Shown: positions 11,006-20,632 of the stretch, piece after piece
Layout: the number at the start of each line of letters is the position of its first letter
Numbering within the stretch: the first letter of the stretch is position 1
Translations under genes and position numbers: made by a program
Assembly (NCBI GenBank): GCA_013176395.1
Contig: JABMLP010000006.1
Coordinates: forward strand, 1,550,001-1,614,000
Length of the DNA stretch: 64,000 nt
Origin: Venturia oleaginea
Lineage: Eukaryota; Ascomycota; Dothideomycetes; Venturiales; Venturiaceae
Direction: 5' to 3'
The notes under the pieces: generated by a model
The model's input: only the letters and a program-made list of their open reading frames with translations
Databases searched by the model: none
Told to the model about the DNA's origin: nothing

Positions 11006-11742
11006 TTCAGATGGAAAGCTAAGACCAGTAGCTTACCACGCACGAAAATTCCTGAAAGCAGAAGTCAACTACTCCACTTCAGACAAGGAACTCATGGCCA
11101 TAGTTGATGCCTTCAAGCACTGGAAGCATTATCTTGAAGGAGCGAAGCACAAGATTACCGTGTATTCCGATCACAAGAACCTGCGGAATTTCACGACGAC
11201 AAAGGAATTGAATCGACGGCAACTAAGATGGTCAGAAGAACTGTCATTTTACAACTTCCATATCCTTTACAAGAAAGGAAAGGAAAACGTTAACGCCGAT
11301 GCATTAAGTCGACGAGAAAACTTCATGGCAGGAGAAAAAGAGAAAGTCGAACGCGCTTTGTTCCGACAGAAGGTGATGCACTTGTGCACCAAGTCTCATC
11401 ACTTCAGACAGGAAAGTCCTCTTATTGGCAAGAGGTTAGGAACGCGCAGCAAAGGATCCAGATGTACAAGGCTACATTCAATCAGCAGATCAGAATACCC
11501 GTATTGAAGACGGATTGCTCCTCTTCAACAACTTGGTATATCTTCCCACGAGCCTTAGGAAACAGTACATCCTACATCAACACGAATCTCCACTCAATGG
11601 TCATTGCAGAGCAGAGATTGTCCTTTCACGACTTCAGAATACCTTCTACTTCCCGCGCATGCGACAGGAAGTTTTCAAGGAAATAGGAAAGTGTGTTCTT
11701 TGCAAAAAGGCCAAGTACGAACGACAGAAACTGTCGCATTAG
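10946..11742 (+). pseudogene. RNase H and integrase-finger remnant
   Basis: After the A-run frameshift the sequence encodes RNase H (EADASDRALGACL, then YSDHKNLRNF and NADALSRRE) to about 11330. Further frame changes near 11390 and 11510 lead to an integrase HHCC finger (LHQHESPLNGH, then CVLCKKAK). The DDE core is absent; the frame passes directly into the last codons of a family A pol at about 11742. Confidence 0.82.
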
Positions 11743-11857
11743 ATACCTTTGAAAGTATCTACGGTGATGTTTTTCAAAACGACGGACCGAGTCTACGTCC
11801 TCCTAGGCGTACAAAAAGCAAAACCGCCCCAACGGAAACGGGGGAGAAGAAGGGTAA

Positions 11858-12138
11858 TGTCAAAGGATAGATCCTTTCTCAACTTATCCTGGATGGATTC
11901 TTAGCACTACCTGGTAGTTCTCACGTGCGCCTAGCAGGGATTATTCAGGGACCGTTTCACATGCGCTTCTACTCCTTTCTATTCTCTTCTCAGGACAGCA
12001 TGTCCTTTTCCTACTTGGAAGATTATATATACAAGTTGTTCTTCCTGTACCTACACTTTCTTCTTTGTACTTAGATACTTTGAAATACAAGCAGTCTTCT
12101 CTCACTTGCGAAACACCTTTGAGGGTTGAACTCTTACA
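11858..12138 (+). repeat. 3' LTR of the chimeric element
   Basis: Reads identical to 6883-7163 over 281 bp. It is preceded by GGGGGAGAAGAAGGG (polypurine tract) and TAA. Identity of the pair argues for recent insertion or gene conversion. Confidence 0.92.
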
Positions 12139-12265
12139 CTCTTATATCTCACAAACTTCGCTACACTTGTTTGATACGATATTGTCGCCCCAGGATTACT
12201 TGAACCTCACTGTACGGAATAGCCAATTCCAGCTATATTACTTGAGCCATAGCCTCTGCGTAACA
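12139..12265 (+). repeat. Family B solo LTR, right part
   Basis: Continues the LTR interrupted at 6882 and ends CTGCGTAACA, followed by ATTCT (12266-12270), the same five bases that precede 6545. Confidence 0.88.
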
Positions 12266-12409
12266 ATTCTTCTCTTTTTGGACTAGTCTCTTTTTTGCGG
12301 CGTTGCGGCGTTGAGGCGGCTACATATCATATTTGCAATCATATATAAATTGTATGTATATATGTCGTTTGCATATTATGTTTGCAATCGCATACAAATT
12401 GTATACATA

Positions 12410-14275
12410 ACGTATTCCACCATCGAGTGGGTCAACCCATCGAGCGGGTCAGTTTATGCCAAGACCAGCTGCTCCCTTATCAACACAATATGTCTCAACA
12501 ACAAAACGCGCAATCATCTAACAGAGAAGGCAGAATCCAGCTTGCCCTTTCTGCCTACAATACCCACCAATTCCAAAGCCTCCGGCGCGCTGCTGAGGCG
12601 TTTGATATACCTCCTTCAACATTAACTAGGCGATATAACGGAATTACGTATCGCCTAGATACTCGCAACGCCCGACACAAGCTCACTACGACTGAAGAGC
12701 AGACAATTGTCCAATACATCCTCGACCTCGATTCGCGAGGATTCGCGCCCCGGCTGTGTGAGGTAGCAGATATGGCGGAAAAACTACTGGGTGTACGCGG
12801 TGGAGAGCCAGTAGGGAAAAACTGGGCTGAGAGGTTCATAACGCGCTCAGATAAGCTCAAGATGGCCTTCAATCGAGCTAAGGATAGGCAGAGGATACTA
12901 CAGGAAGATCCAGAGATTATTGGCGCGTGGTTCAAGCTCGTTACAGACACTAAGGCAAAGTACGGTATCCACGACGAGGATACGCACAACTTTGACGAGA
13001 TTGGCTTCCAGATGGGCGTTATTGGGTCAATGAAGGTCGTTACAGCTTCTGAAAGACGTACACGGCCTAATTTGATCCAGCCAGGCGATCGCGAGTGGGT
13101 TACAATTATCCAGAGCATCTGCGCCGCCGGGTATGCGACCCCGCCATTCATTATCTACAAAGGACGCGTTCATATCTCTGCGTGGTATAAGGAGGCAGAT
13201 ATGCCACGGAATTGGAAGCTCTCGGTCTTTGAGAACGGCTGGACAAATAATGCGCTTGGTCTTGAGTGGTTGAAGCACTTTGACGCGTATACAAAGGCGC
13301 GGCAGGTGGGGGTATACAGGCTGCTTATTTTGGACGGCCATGAGAGCCATCTCAGCCAGGATTTCAAGGACTACTGCCTCGAAAACAAGATTATAACCCT
13401 CTGCATGCCATCGCACTCGTTGCATATACTCCAGCCCCTTGACGTGGTCTGCTTCTCGCCGTTGAAGCGCAAGTACTCCCAACGCGTCCGGGACTTGGCA
13501 CGCCAACACGCGTACCATATCAACAAGGAAGGCTTTCTCCCTGCCTTCAAAGACGCGTTTTTCGACGTGTTTACGAAAGAGAACTGTCAAAAGGCTTTTG
13601 AGGCAGTAGGGCTAGTCCCTATCGACGCGCAGGTGGTGTTGGATCGCCTTGAAGTACGGCTACGAACCCCGCCAGAAACCCATCTCCCAGAAACGCCGTG
13701 GCAGTCCAAGACTCCAAGTAATACTTATGAATTTGGATCCCAATCCAAGTTCGTAAGCGAGTCTTTTACTCGGTCACCAGTTACTGCGCAGGCAGGCTTT
13801 TCCCAGCTTGTTAAGGGCGCTGAATTGATGCTACACCAAAACGCTCTGCTTGTTGCGCGTAACCGCGAGCTTGAAGAGCAATTAGCAGTAACAACGAACC
13901 GAAAATCGCGCCAAAGGAAGTGGATCCAGCAAGGTGGTACTATTCAGTATGGGACTGCAGCAGCGCAGGTAGCTGCAGAGGCGTCTATAGCGCCTCAGGG
14001 ATCAAAGAAGGCTCGTGGTAGTGGTGGTCAAGAAACAGCCCGACCAATTCAACGGCGCTGTAGGAACTACGGCGCAGCTGGGCATAATGCGCGAACTTGT
14101 AAAAAAGATATCGAGATATCTTCTGAATCAAATAGCAGCACGACGGACTTAGAATCTATTGTTGATAGCGATTAAATTGAAGAGTCGTAACATAAGTTGG
14201 TCGTGCCAAGCCTTTTTGACCCGCTCGATGGGTTGACCCGCTCGATGGGTTGACCCGCTCGATGGTGGAATACGT
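12410..14275 (+). mobile_element. Fot1/pogo DNA transposon, near-complete
   Basis: Terminal inverted repeats ACGTATTCCACCATCGAG... and its complement are flanked by TA (12408-12409 and 14276-14277). Subterminal direct repeats of CGAGCGGGTCAACCCAT occur at both ends (two left, three right). One long transposase frame lies between. 1866 bp is the usual Fot1 size. Confidence 0.93.
12490..14175 (+). CDS. Fot1/pogo-family transposase
   Basis: Cut-and-paste transposase of the DDE_1 (pogo/Fot1, CENP-B-like) family, 561 aa from the ATG at 12490; the frame is also open upstream, but that part lies in the TIR. An N-terminal helix-turn-helix (SLRRAAEAFDIPPSTLTRR) and Tc5/CENP-B-type domain are followed by the catalytic core: FDEIGF, LLILDGHESH and LQPLD, with 35 residues between the last two Asp (DD35D). 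The C-terminus ends in a CCHC-like knuckle with one Cys replaced: CRNYGAAGHNARTC, where the sister copy at 62.5 kb has CGNCGATGHNARTC. The catalytic region looks intact, so it may be active; the missing Cys may weaken nucleic-acid binding. It is the only undamaged transposase in the window. Confidence 0.93.
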   Translation: MSQQQNAQSSNREGRIQLALSAYNTHQFQSLRRAAEAFDIPPSTLTRRYNGITYRLDTRNARHKLTTTEEQTIVQYILDLDSRGFAPRLCEVADMAEKLLGVRGGEPVGKNWAERFITRSDKLKMAFNRAKDRQRILQEDPEIIGAWFKLVTDTKAKYGIHDEDTHNFDEIGFQMGVIGSMKVVTASERRTRPNLIQPGDREWVTIIQSICAAGYATPPFIIYKGRVHISAWYKEADMPRNWKLSVFENGWTNNALGLEWLKHFDAYTKARQVGVYRLLILDGHESHLSQDFKDYCLENKIITLCMPSHSLHILQPLDVVCFSPLKRKYSQRVRDLARQHAYHINKEGFLPAFKDAFFDVFTKENCQKAFEAVGLVPIDAQVVLDRLEVRLRTPPETHLPETPWQSKTPSNTYEFGSQSKFVSESFTRSPVTAQAGFSQLVKGAELMLHQNALLVARNRELEEQLAVTTNRKSRQRKWIQQGGTIQYGTAAAQVAAEASIAPQGSKKARGSGGQETARPIQRRCRNYGAAGHNARTCKKDIEISSESNSSTTDLESIVDSD

Positions 14276-15726
14276 TATATGTCGTTTGTATGTAACTGCA
14301 ATTTAATGTATGTAACTGCAAAAAAATCGAATGTATGTTGGTATTCAGCAATTAACCGTTGATTTTATCCTACTCGGTTGCAGCCGCTTAATCAGGCAGC
14401 TATGTCCGGTTAGAAGGACTTCATCAGACAGCCGACACGTGATAGATTATATAATCCACCGCGCCCCACTTCGCCCCGTTCACTGAAACAAGACCAGCTG
14501 TCCCCTCGGTCCTCCCTCTTTTCCCTTAACCAGTATCTCCAAATGCCCGCTGGCTCTTGTAGATACTGGTCACTCTGCTAGTATATCTGTGCTATGTAGA
14601 CTCAAGAGGCAATGCCTCGTGTTTCGCTATCCTTCTACCTACAGTCTCCCTCTAGTGCTCAGCTTTGTCTATCTGTTTCGCCTTATCCCTCAAGGCCAAT
14701 GGGTTCCCTAAGTATGTTTCTGCTTGTGAAAGTTGCCTTGCACCAGATTCCTATGTGGCAGTGTATTTGGTTGTGTGATGCTGGAGACAATAGTAACCAT
14801 CGTAGTCGTGATTTCGCTGCTTGGGTGTGATACTCCGGGTATGCCCGTAGACGAGGCTGTCTGGTAGCTGCCGTATTGTATGGCGCCGATCGTGCTATAG
14901 ACCTGCCGTCTTATAGTCGGAGCCTACCTGCTGCTAGTCGCTCTCCCTGCTTGCTATATCGCGCACCTACTCTTGCCACTGCCATAACTGGGACGCAACA
15001 GTCTGGGGAGAGGCTCAAGGCTACGTCTGCTAGCTTACAGGGAGGGGATTTGCCGCCAATAGGCTCCTTCTATGCGTCCTTACTACTTACTGTGTCGCGC
15101 ACCTACTCTTGCCAATGCCATAACTGGGAGGCAACAGTTTGGGGAGAGACTCAAGGCTCTGGGCAACAGCTTGTAGCAGGACGGTTTGCCAAGACGTTGG
15201 GAGAGGTTGTCTAGTTGTTGCAGTGGTGTGGTGCCGATTGTTGCACACCGGGCGTCTGGTGTTTGAGTTGTGTTGAAGGTATTGCCGTTCTAGCGGTGAC
15301 TCGTCGACTCGGAGCGTTGCAGTGTCATCTGGGGTGATGGACTAGCCGGAAGATAGTGACTAGATGGTTGCTGTTGTCTTTGGTGGACGCATCGTTCGTG
15401 TAGCTTGCTCATGTATTCGTCTGCTTGCTCTGTCGTGGCCGCGACGGCGACTCTAGAGGTATCTCATCGACGCTGAGGGACGTGCGATGGTCTCTAGAAG
15501 CCGGAGCGGCCACTGGCAGAGGTGTTTTGATGATCTTTAGATGATACTTCTGTAAATTCCAAAAATTGAGTTCTCGCTGTGTGTGCTGTTTTTCTGTATT
15601 GTTCTATGTTCAGCCGTAGAGCTGATGTTTACATATGATGTGTGTACTCTAGCAGGAGCTATTGTGATAAAGCAAGTAAGAACGGTATAGCTCAAGTGTG
15701 CCTTCTGTACCAGGATGTGACAACTA
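14276..15726. other. Non-coding interval with a direct duplication
   Basis: No convincing gene. It contains an imperfect direct duplication: a segment around 14960-15025 (CGCGCACCTACTCTTGCCA, then GGGGAGAGGCTCAAGGCT) recurs about 130 bp later at 15090-15155. Possibly the remains of an older element. Confidence 0.5.
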
Positions 15727-17131
15727 ATGCACTTCAAGCAGGCCAAACGGATGGAGGCCCAGCCAGGGGACATGGACTCTACAGTAGTGGTTGATGGGAC
15801 TCCAGTAAAGGTAATGAAGAAGGAGATCAGGATGCTCGGGGTCTGGTTCGATCCGTCGTTGAGTTGGGAGTCCCATATGATCAGGGCCATCGGCAAGGCC
15901 AGGGCAGCTATGGGAGCAATGGGGCGGCTGGTAGCAGGAATATTTGGACCATCATTGCGGAAGTCCAGACTCGTTTATATAGCAGTGGTAAGACCTACCC
16001 TCCTATATGGGATCCAGGCGTGGGGATGTAATGACCGAGCTGGAGGTATTACGCGGGCACCGCACATGGAGCGATTGGCAAGAGTCCAGAGGGACTGCCT
16101 TAGGAAGGTAACCGGGGGCTATAGGCGAACCCCCGTTGTTGCGCTGGAAAGGGAGACGTCGGTCCAACCGATGGACCTATACGTGGAGCAGCTCGTCCTG
16201 GAACGAGTGGGAGCGGTAAAGGACCACCCGGTGGAAAAAGAGATACAACACACAGTTGAACTCATGTGGAAGGACATGGAGGTTGTTCCCCCACCACCAA
16301 GGGGGAGAAGAAGGAGAGGACGACCCAGGGTACTTTCCCGGCGACCGGAGACACCGGCGGAGATGGGAGCTGCTAGACTAGCACTACGGGAGACGCAGTC
16401 CAATGAAATGCCTCAGTATGCTCTCGCAGAGCTACCCAACTTGTACTATGGAGGTCATTGGAGGACCGGAGCCAGATCCAAGACCAACGCTAGGGAGACC
16501 TACACATGAAGTGGGATCCTACAACCAGAGACGGGCCATTGCCAGGACGAGAAGGGAGCGAGGAAGGCCCGACGCTGAGGAACCGGGAGCCGAAAATAGG
16601 AGAAGAAGAGCTCGAAAGGGGGGAAACCTGCATAAATATAGGCTGCCCTCCAAAATCTCCGCGCTGCTAGAGGAGATATGGAGGGCAAGGTGGGAGGAGA
16701 AGAGAAGGAACAAGACCGGTGCGACTTGGTCTAAGGAGTGGGAGGACGAGACACTGGGACTGTACGATGGCCTCACGAAACTTGAAGCTACAGCGTTATT
16801 TTTGATGAGAACAGAGGTATTGGGACTCCGGTCCTGGCTGTCAGCAATACATGTGCCAGGGATAACCCCGGAATGCGCGTGTGGATGGCGACACCAGACA
16901 CTAATTCATGTATTCGACTTCTGCCCCAGATACAATAGAGACCATCTGAGGAGCGAAACGGGTACAACATCGATACGTACGGCACTCAATACTAGTAAGG
17001 AATGTAAGGCTGCTGCTAGGTGGATGCTCGACAATAATATCCTGCCCTATCTTACCGTGGCAAACAACGCACAAAAGGAGGACAGGTCAAACTTCTCCGC
17101 GGCGCCGCGCCTGGTGGGGAGAGTTGAGTAA
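15727..17131 (+). pseudogene. Tad-like LINE, 3' fragment of ORF2
   Basis: The first frame (15727-16509) matches the end of a non-LTR reverse transcriptase and its connector: MLGVWFDPSLSWESH, KARAAMGAMGRL, VRPTLLYGIQAWG. A frame change in 16403-16509 leads to the second part, to 17131, with the C-terminal Cys/His segment typical of Tad1-clade ORF2 (CACGWRHQTLIHVFDFCP). The catalytic RT core is missing, as in ordinary 5' truncation, and I see no RNase H. About 400 bp of likely 3' UTR follow, up to a solo LTR. Confidence 0.78.
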
Positions 17132-17538
17132 GAAGACACAAAGTAGAAGGGGGGACGAGTAGAGACTACGGACGGGAAGGAGGAGAAGCTGAAGTGAGAA
17201 ATGAGCGGAATTCCCGAACCATGGACGGTACAAACACCGTCCATCAGTACGAACTCCAGCCAACCAGGAGAAAGCGTTGGAGAGTCGAAGGTGCGATGAG
17301 AGTCTTGAGGAGGGACTGAGGAGAGAAGAGGAGGTGTGGACTGAAGATTGCTGTGAGATGAAGGAGGGAGGAGAGATTGGGGTGGAAGTTGTTTATTTAT
17401 TAACGGCGCGTTACCAGGGCGCGCCGTGTCCGTTACCACGCCCTCACCTGGACTCGCAATGTTTGGGTCCTCACGATGCATATGCTTGGCATATTGAATC
17501 CTGGTGTTGTAAAAAATCCCGGACCATGGATTTACAAC

Positions 17539-17714
17539 TGTTATGGGCATGGCCCATGGTTGGTATAGGCTAAGAGCCTAAGCCTGATTGAGCCTAGTAT
17601 AGAGAAAGAATCTCATTGAGGTTCTCTGTTTGTAGATACCTTTACTCCTTAACTGAATCTAAACAATCTTTGGCTACGAGTATGCTGCGTCTTTCCAGCT
17701 ACCGTCCCGTAATA
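17539..17714 (+). repeat. 176-bp solo LTR at a rearrangement junction
   Basis: Same family and length as 7842-8017. The five bases after it (GCATT) lie in an integrase sequence, but those before it (ACAAC) belong to the LINE side, so there is no target duplication and one flank has been exchanged. Confidence 0.85.
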
Positions 17715-17986
17715 GCATTAACAAATTGCGTCTCCCTATCTGAGACTAGAGATCTAGGAAGCCAGTGTAATCTTACGTAGTTCTGTATAAATAGTTTTGC
17801 AAATCCTTCAGCTCCAAACTGTTCTTTAGGCACTGGGAACAGGATAGTTCCTTTACCCAAGCGGTCAGTAATAACGCAGGGTCTTGTGCATCTTTGGCTC
17901 TCTGGTAATTCGACTATGAAGTCTACTGACATATCTTGCCAGATACGGCTAGGGACAGGGAGAGGTTTATGTTGGTGTATCTCCAC
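17715..17986 (-). pseudogene. Family A integrase fragment, inverted
   Basis: Minus-strand coding for the integrase core (LPVPSRIWQD, DFIVELP, VITDRLGKG, VSDRETQF), nearly identical to 4860-5110 of the first chromovirus. It contains two of the three catalytic Asp/Glu residues; the rest lies in opposite orientation after 18399. 17987-18107 matches nothing I recognise. Confidence 0.9.
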
Positions 17987-18107
17987 GGATCCTATCAGGT
18001 GTATAGGAAGGTGGTTGTCATTAGGTATATTAGATGGGTAACAAGTACTTGTTGTAAGTTGGTATGATAATGTTTGATAGTTGGTTGTTCTGAGTGCAGA
18101 CCCTATG

Positions 18108-18399
18108 TGTCAAAGGATAGATCCTTTCTCAACTTATCCTGGATGGATTCTTAGCACTACCTGGTAGTTTCCTGGTAGTCTTTCACGTGCGCCTAGCAGG
18201 TATTGTTTGAGGATTGTTTCACATGTATTTCTATTCCTTTCCATACTTGTCTGGATAGCATGTCCTTTTTTCTTTTACGGAGAACATATATACTAGTCGT
18301 CCTTCCTACACTTACCCTTTCTTCTCTGTACTTAGATACTTCGAAATACAAGCAGTCTTCTCTCACTTACGAAACACCTTTGAGGGTTGAACTCTTACA
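18108..18399 (+). repeat. Family A LTR, solo
   Basis: 292 bp, TGTCAAAGG...CTCTTACA, with an extra TTCCTGGTAGTC relative to the 281-bp form. Flanks CTATG / GATCT are not a target duplication, and no PBS follows, so it is a recombination product rather than a simple insertion. Confidence 0.88.
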
Positions 18400-18784
18400 G
18401 ATCTACGGAAAGAAGAAATCAAGAAGTTGAAGCCTATCTACGTAAGTTCTGTACATTTAGTCAGGACGACTGGGTTGAGCTCCTGCCTATTGCTCAAATA
18501 TGCTTCGATAATAGACCGAACCAAGCTATGGGCCTATCGCCTTTCTTCTTAACCCACGGTTATAACATTGAGCATATAGGAACTGTTGAAGCTTCCCAGG
18601 AAACCCCTGAAAATCCAAAAGAAAAAGCACAAGATCTTGTAGCAAAATTGAAAGACGCACAAGAATGGGCAGAAACGTCAATGGTATCAGCTCAGCAACA
18701 GCAAGAATACTACTCTAATAGAGATCGTGCTCCGGCTGACTCTTTTAAAGTAGGAGACAAAGTCTGGCTTAACCTGAAGAACGT
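18400..18784 (+). pseudogene. Family A integrase C-terminal fragment
   Basis: Starts within the catalytic segment (STERRNQEVEAYL) and runs through the GPY/F-side region to VWLNLKNV, near-identical to 5184-5568. It is cut at 18784 by the LTR-like start TGTTACGGGG. The chromodomain is lost. Confidence 0.9.
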
Positions 18785-19476
18785 TGTTACGGGGAACTCG
18801 TTTCTCAACACAGTTGATTATGTCAAGACCTTGACACCGGTGTTCTCTTGTTCTGGTCCGCGGGTTTGGGGTAAGGGCAATATCAGTCTGGAAGTACTTG
18901 CCTTAAGTACCTTCCCTTGCTCAGGTTCTTTGGAGGCTCACTAGATCCTAGCCGTTCGATGTATCTCCCAATTCAATTGTCGTCTAACCGATTTGATCCT
19001 CAGATCAATCCTGAACGCTTGTCGGTTAGTATGAAGGTTGGGGGTGGGCTTGCTTCGTGTGCATATGACTTGTGCTTGATTGTATCTAAGTAAAAGGTCG
19101 TTACTGTAGTAGGTTGAAGAAGCTCCTATGTGAGAAACATAACATGAGATAACCACGAAGAGAGAAAGGAAAGTCCGTCCAACGTCCTCCCTATATACCC
19201 TTCTGGTTCTGGGTGCCAAGGTGTATTCCCACACCTCTTGGCTCTTCCCACACTTCCCACACTGTGGGCAATGCCAAGTGCTGTGGGAACTGTGGGAATA
19301 TCACGTGACTCCTGCACGTACTATTCTCTCTTAGGACTAACCTGGTTGCACCAGTCCCCTCTTGTGCGCCCAACGAATTCCACTCCACATCAGTCCTAAC
19401 AACAACTTCTTGTTACCCAACCATTCTCTGCAAGTTCCGTTGTCCCTGCTCTTCGGTCTTGAGGTGATCTGTAACA
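18785..19476 (-). repeat. Element D 3' LTR
   Basis: On the plus strand it begins TGTTACGGGG and ends CTGTAACA (6-bp terminal inverted repeat), next to a polypurine tract. The part 18994-19392 is clearly repeated at 25245-25638. The outer 209 bp have no clear match at the other end, so those limits are less certain. It carries CACGTG at 19302-19307. Confidence 0.72.
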
Positions 19477-19608
19477 CTACCCTCCCCTCCATAGGTTGTC
19501 GTCCCGAAACCTTGTCTTTGCTTATCAATCACCTGACGTCCTGTCCCGGTACTTAAGGTTTCTGAGCTCCCTGAGGTCCGTATGTTATCCTTCGTCAATC
19601 CTCTAACC

Positions 19609-20632
19609 ATGCCGAAGGCCTCGTCTTCAAAGCTGTCTCGCTCCTCCCGTGCCTCGCGCATCTGGTCTTCCGGCAGCAACATGCCGTTGCTTTGCAAACG
19701 CTGTCGCTCCTCCAACCTCGAGTGTCGCATTGATGTGGTCTCGGGGAAATGCTCTGCGTTCGTTGGTTCCGACCGCAGCTGTGATTTGATTTTATCCAAG
19801 GCAGATTGTAAGTTGTCCATGGTTCTTGTGGCTCCTCGTGCCTGGCTGAATTTTCCGCTGTGCCCTTGGTCAAATCCTTGGTTTTTCCATTCTTCTCCAT
19901 CCGCGTGATAGAGCTGGTAGTCCATCCATGCGTTGTGCACAAGTTCCCAAGTGTGGCCTCCACTCCAGCCCTCTGGCTGTATGACCACAGTGTCTTTGGC
20001 AATAACTGTCGCCTTGTCGATCGTGTCCAAGTCCCTCCTCTTATGCATCTTTTGCTTGTTTGCCCACGTCAGATTCTGATCCACATGTCGTAGCCTGTGT
20101 GCTAACTGTTGTCGCAGGGGATAAGATTGACGCGCAGAAGGCCAAGATCCACTCAGCCCTTGATGCTGTTGAGGATGAAACAATAGAAGACGATATCCTC
20201 CGCGAACGCCTTCGTCAGCGTGAAGCGACTCGTCACCAAAAGAAACTGCGCCTCCGCAAGCAGCTTCATCTTCTGACCGAGAGGGAAAAAACCCTTTGGG
20301 CGGAAGATCTTCGATCCATCGAAGCACTGGAGCGTGTTGAGTACGAAGCAGCCCTTTGCGGTGAGGTGACCCTATCTGATGGTCATCCTTACGAAACCGC
20401 CCTGTTGCATGGATACCTCGTTCCCATTGGCGAGGCTCCTTCGTCTCCGTCTCAATTGCCTGTGACGGAAGCCAACCTGCTTCCATTGTCGACACCTGGG
20501 TCCTCAGTCGAGCCGACCGTCGACTGGGCTTCGGACCCGTCACTGTTGGATCCGAACTCTGATTTTCGGAAAACTGTGGGTTTTGTTGATGGAATTGGCG
20601 AAGCACCTCCTGTGCCGAGTTCAAGTGGCTGA
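19609..20632 (+). CDS. Antisense Zn2Cys6-like/coiled-coil protein gene
   Basis: A two-exon gene on the strand opposite element D pol. Exon 1 is 19609-19807 (ATG in context AACCATGCC). The intron is 19808-20117, with donor GTAAGT, branch GCTAAC (20101-20106) and acceptor GTCGCAG. Exon 2 is 20118-20632. The splice keeps frame and creates a Trp codon, giving about 237 aa. Residues 29-58 have C-x2-C-x6-C-x8-C-x2-F-x6-C: the spacing of a fungal Gal4-type Zn2Cys6 cluster with the fifth Cys replaced by Phe. Exon 2 opens with WDKIDAQKAK, then a charged coiled coil (about 90-145) and an acidic, Pro/Ser-rich tail. Its stop lies within the chromodomain codons of pol. I recall similar Cys-cluster/coiled-coil proteins among fungal hypothetical proteins but know no function. 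It may regulate the element or bind its nucleic acid (inference). Confidence 0.68.

Larger units (their letters stand above)
6883..12138 (+). mobile_element. Chimeric non-autonomous LTR retroelement
   Basis: Bounded by two 281-bp LTRs (6883-7163 and 11858-12138) that read identical base for base. The ends are family A: self-primer PBS, repeat-rich leader, the last codons of a family A pol (11742-11857), polypurine tract 11840-11854 and TAA directly before the LTR. The middle (about 8520-11740) is a gutted gag-pol of a different gypsy family. The flanks (CAGAG / CTCTT) are not a target duplication. The element sits inside a family B solo LTR. All cis signals for copying are present, but no enzyme is intact. 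Confidence 0.85.

Noticed and set aside
14612..15214. 72- and 112-aa ORFs
   Set aside because: No family features; the second spans a direct duplication.
19413..20588. Nearly 400-codon extension of element D pol beyond the chromodomain
   Set aside because: Composition is unlike protein families and it mirrors the antisense gene, whose strand has the splice sites and Cys motif.
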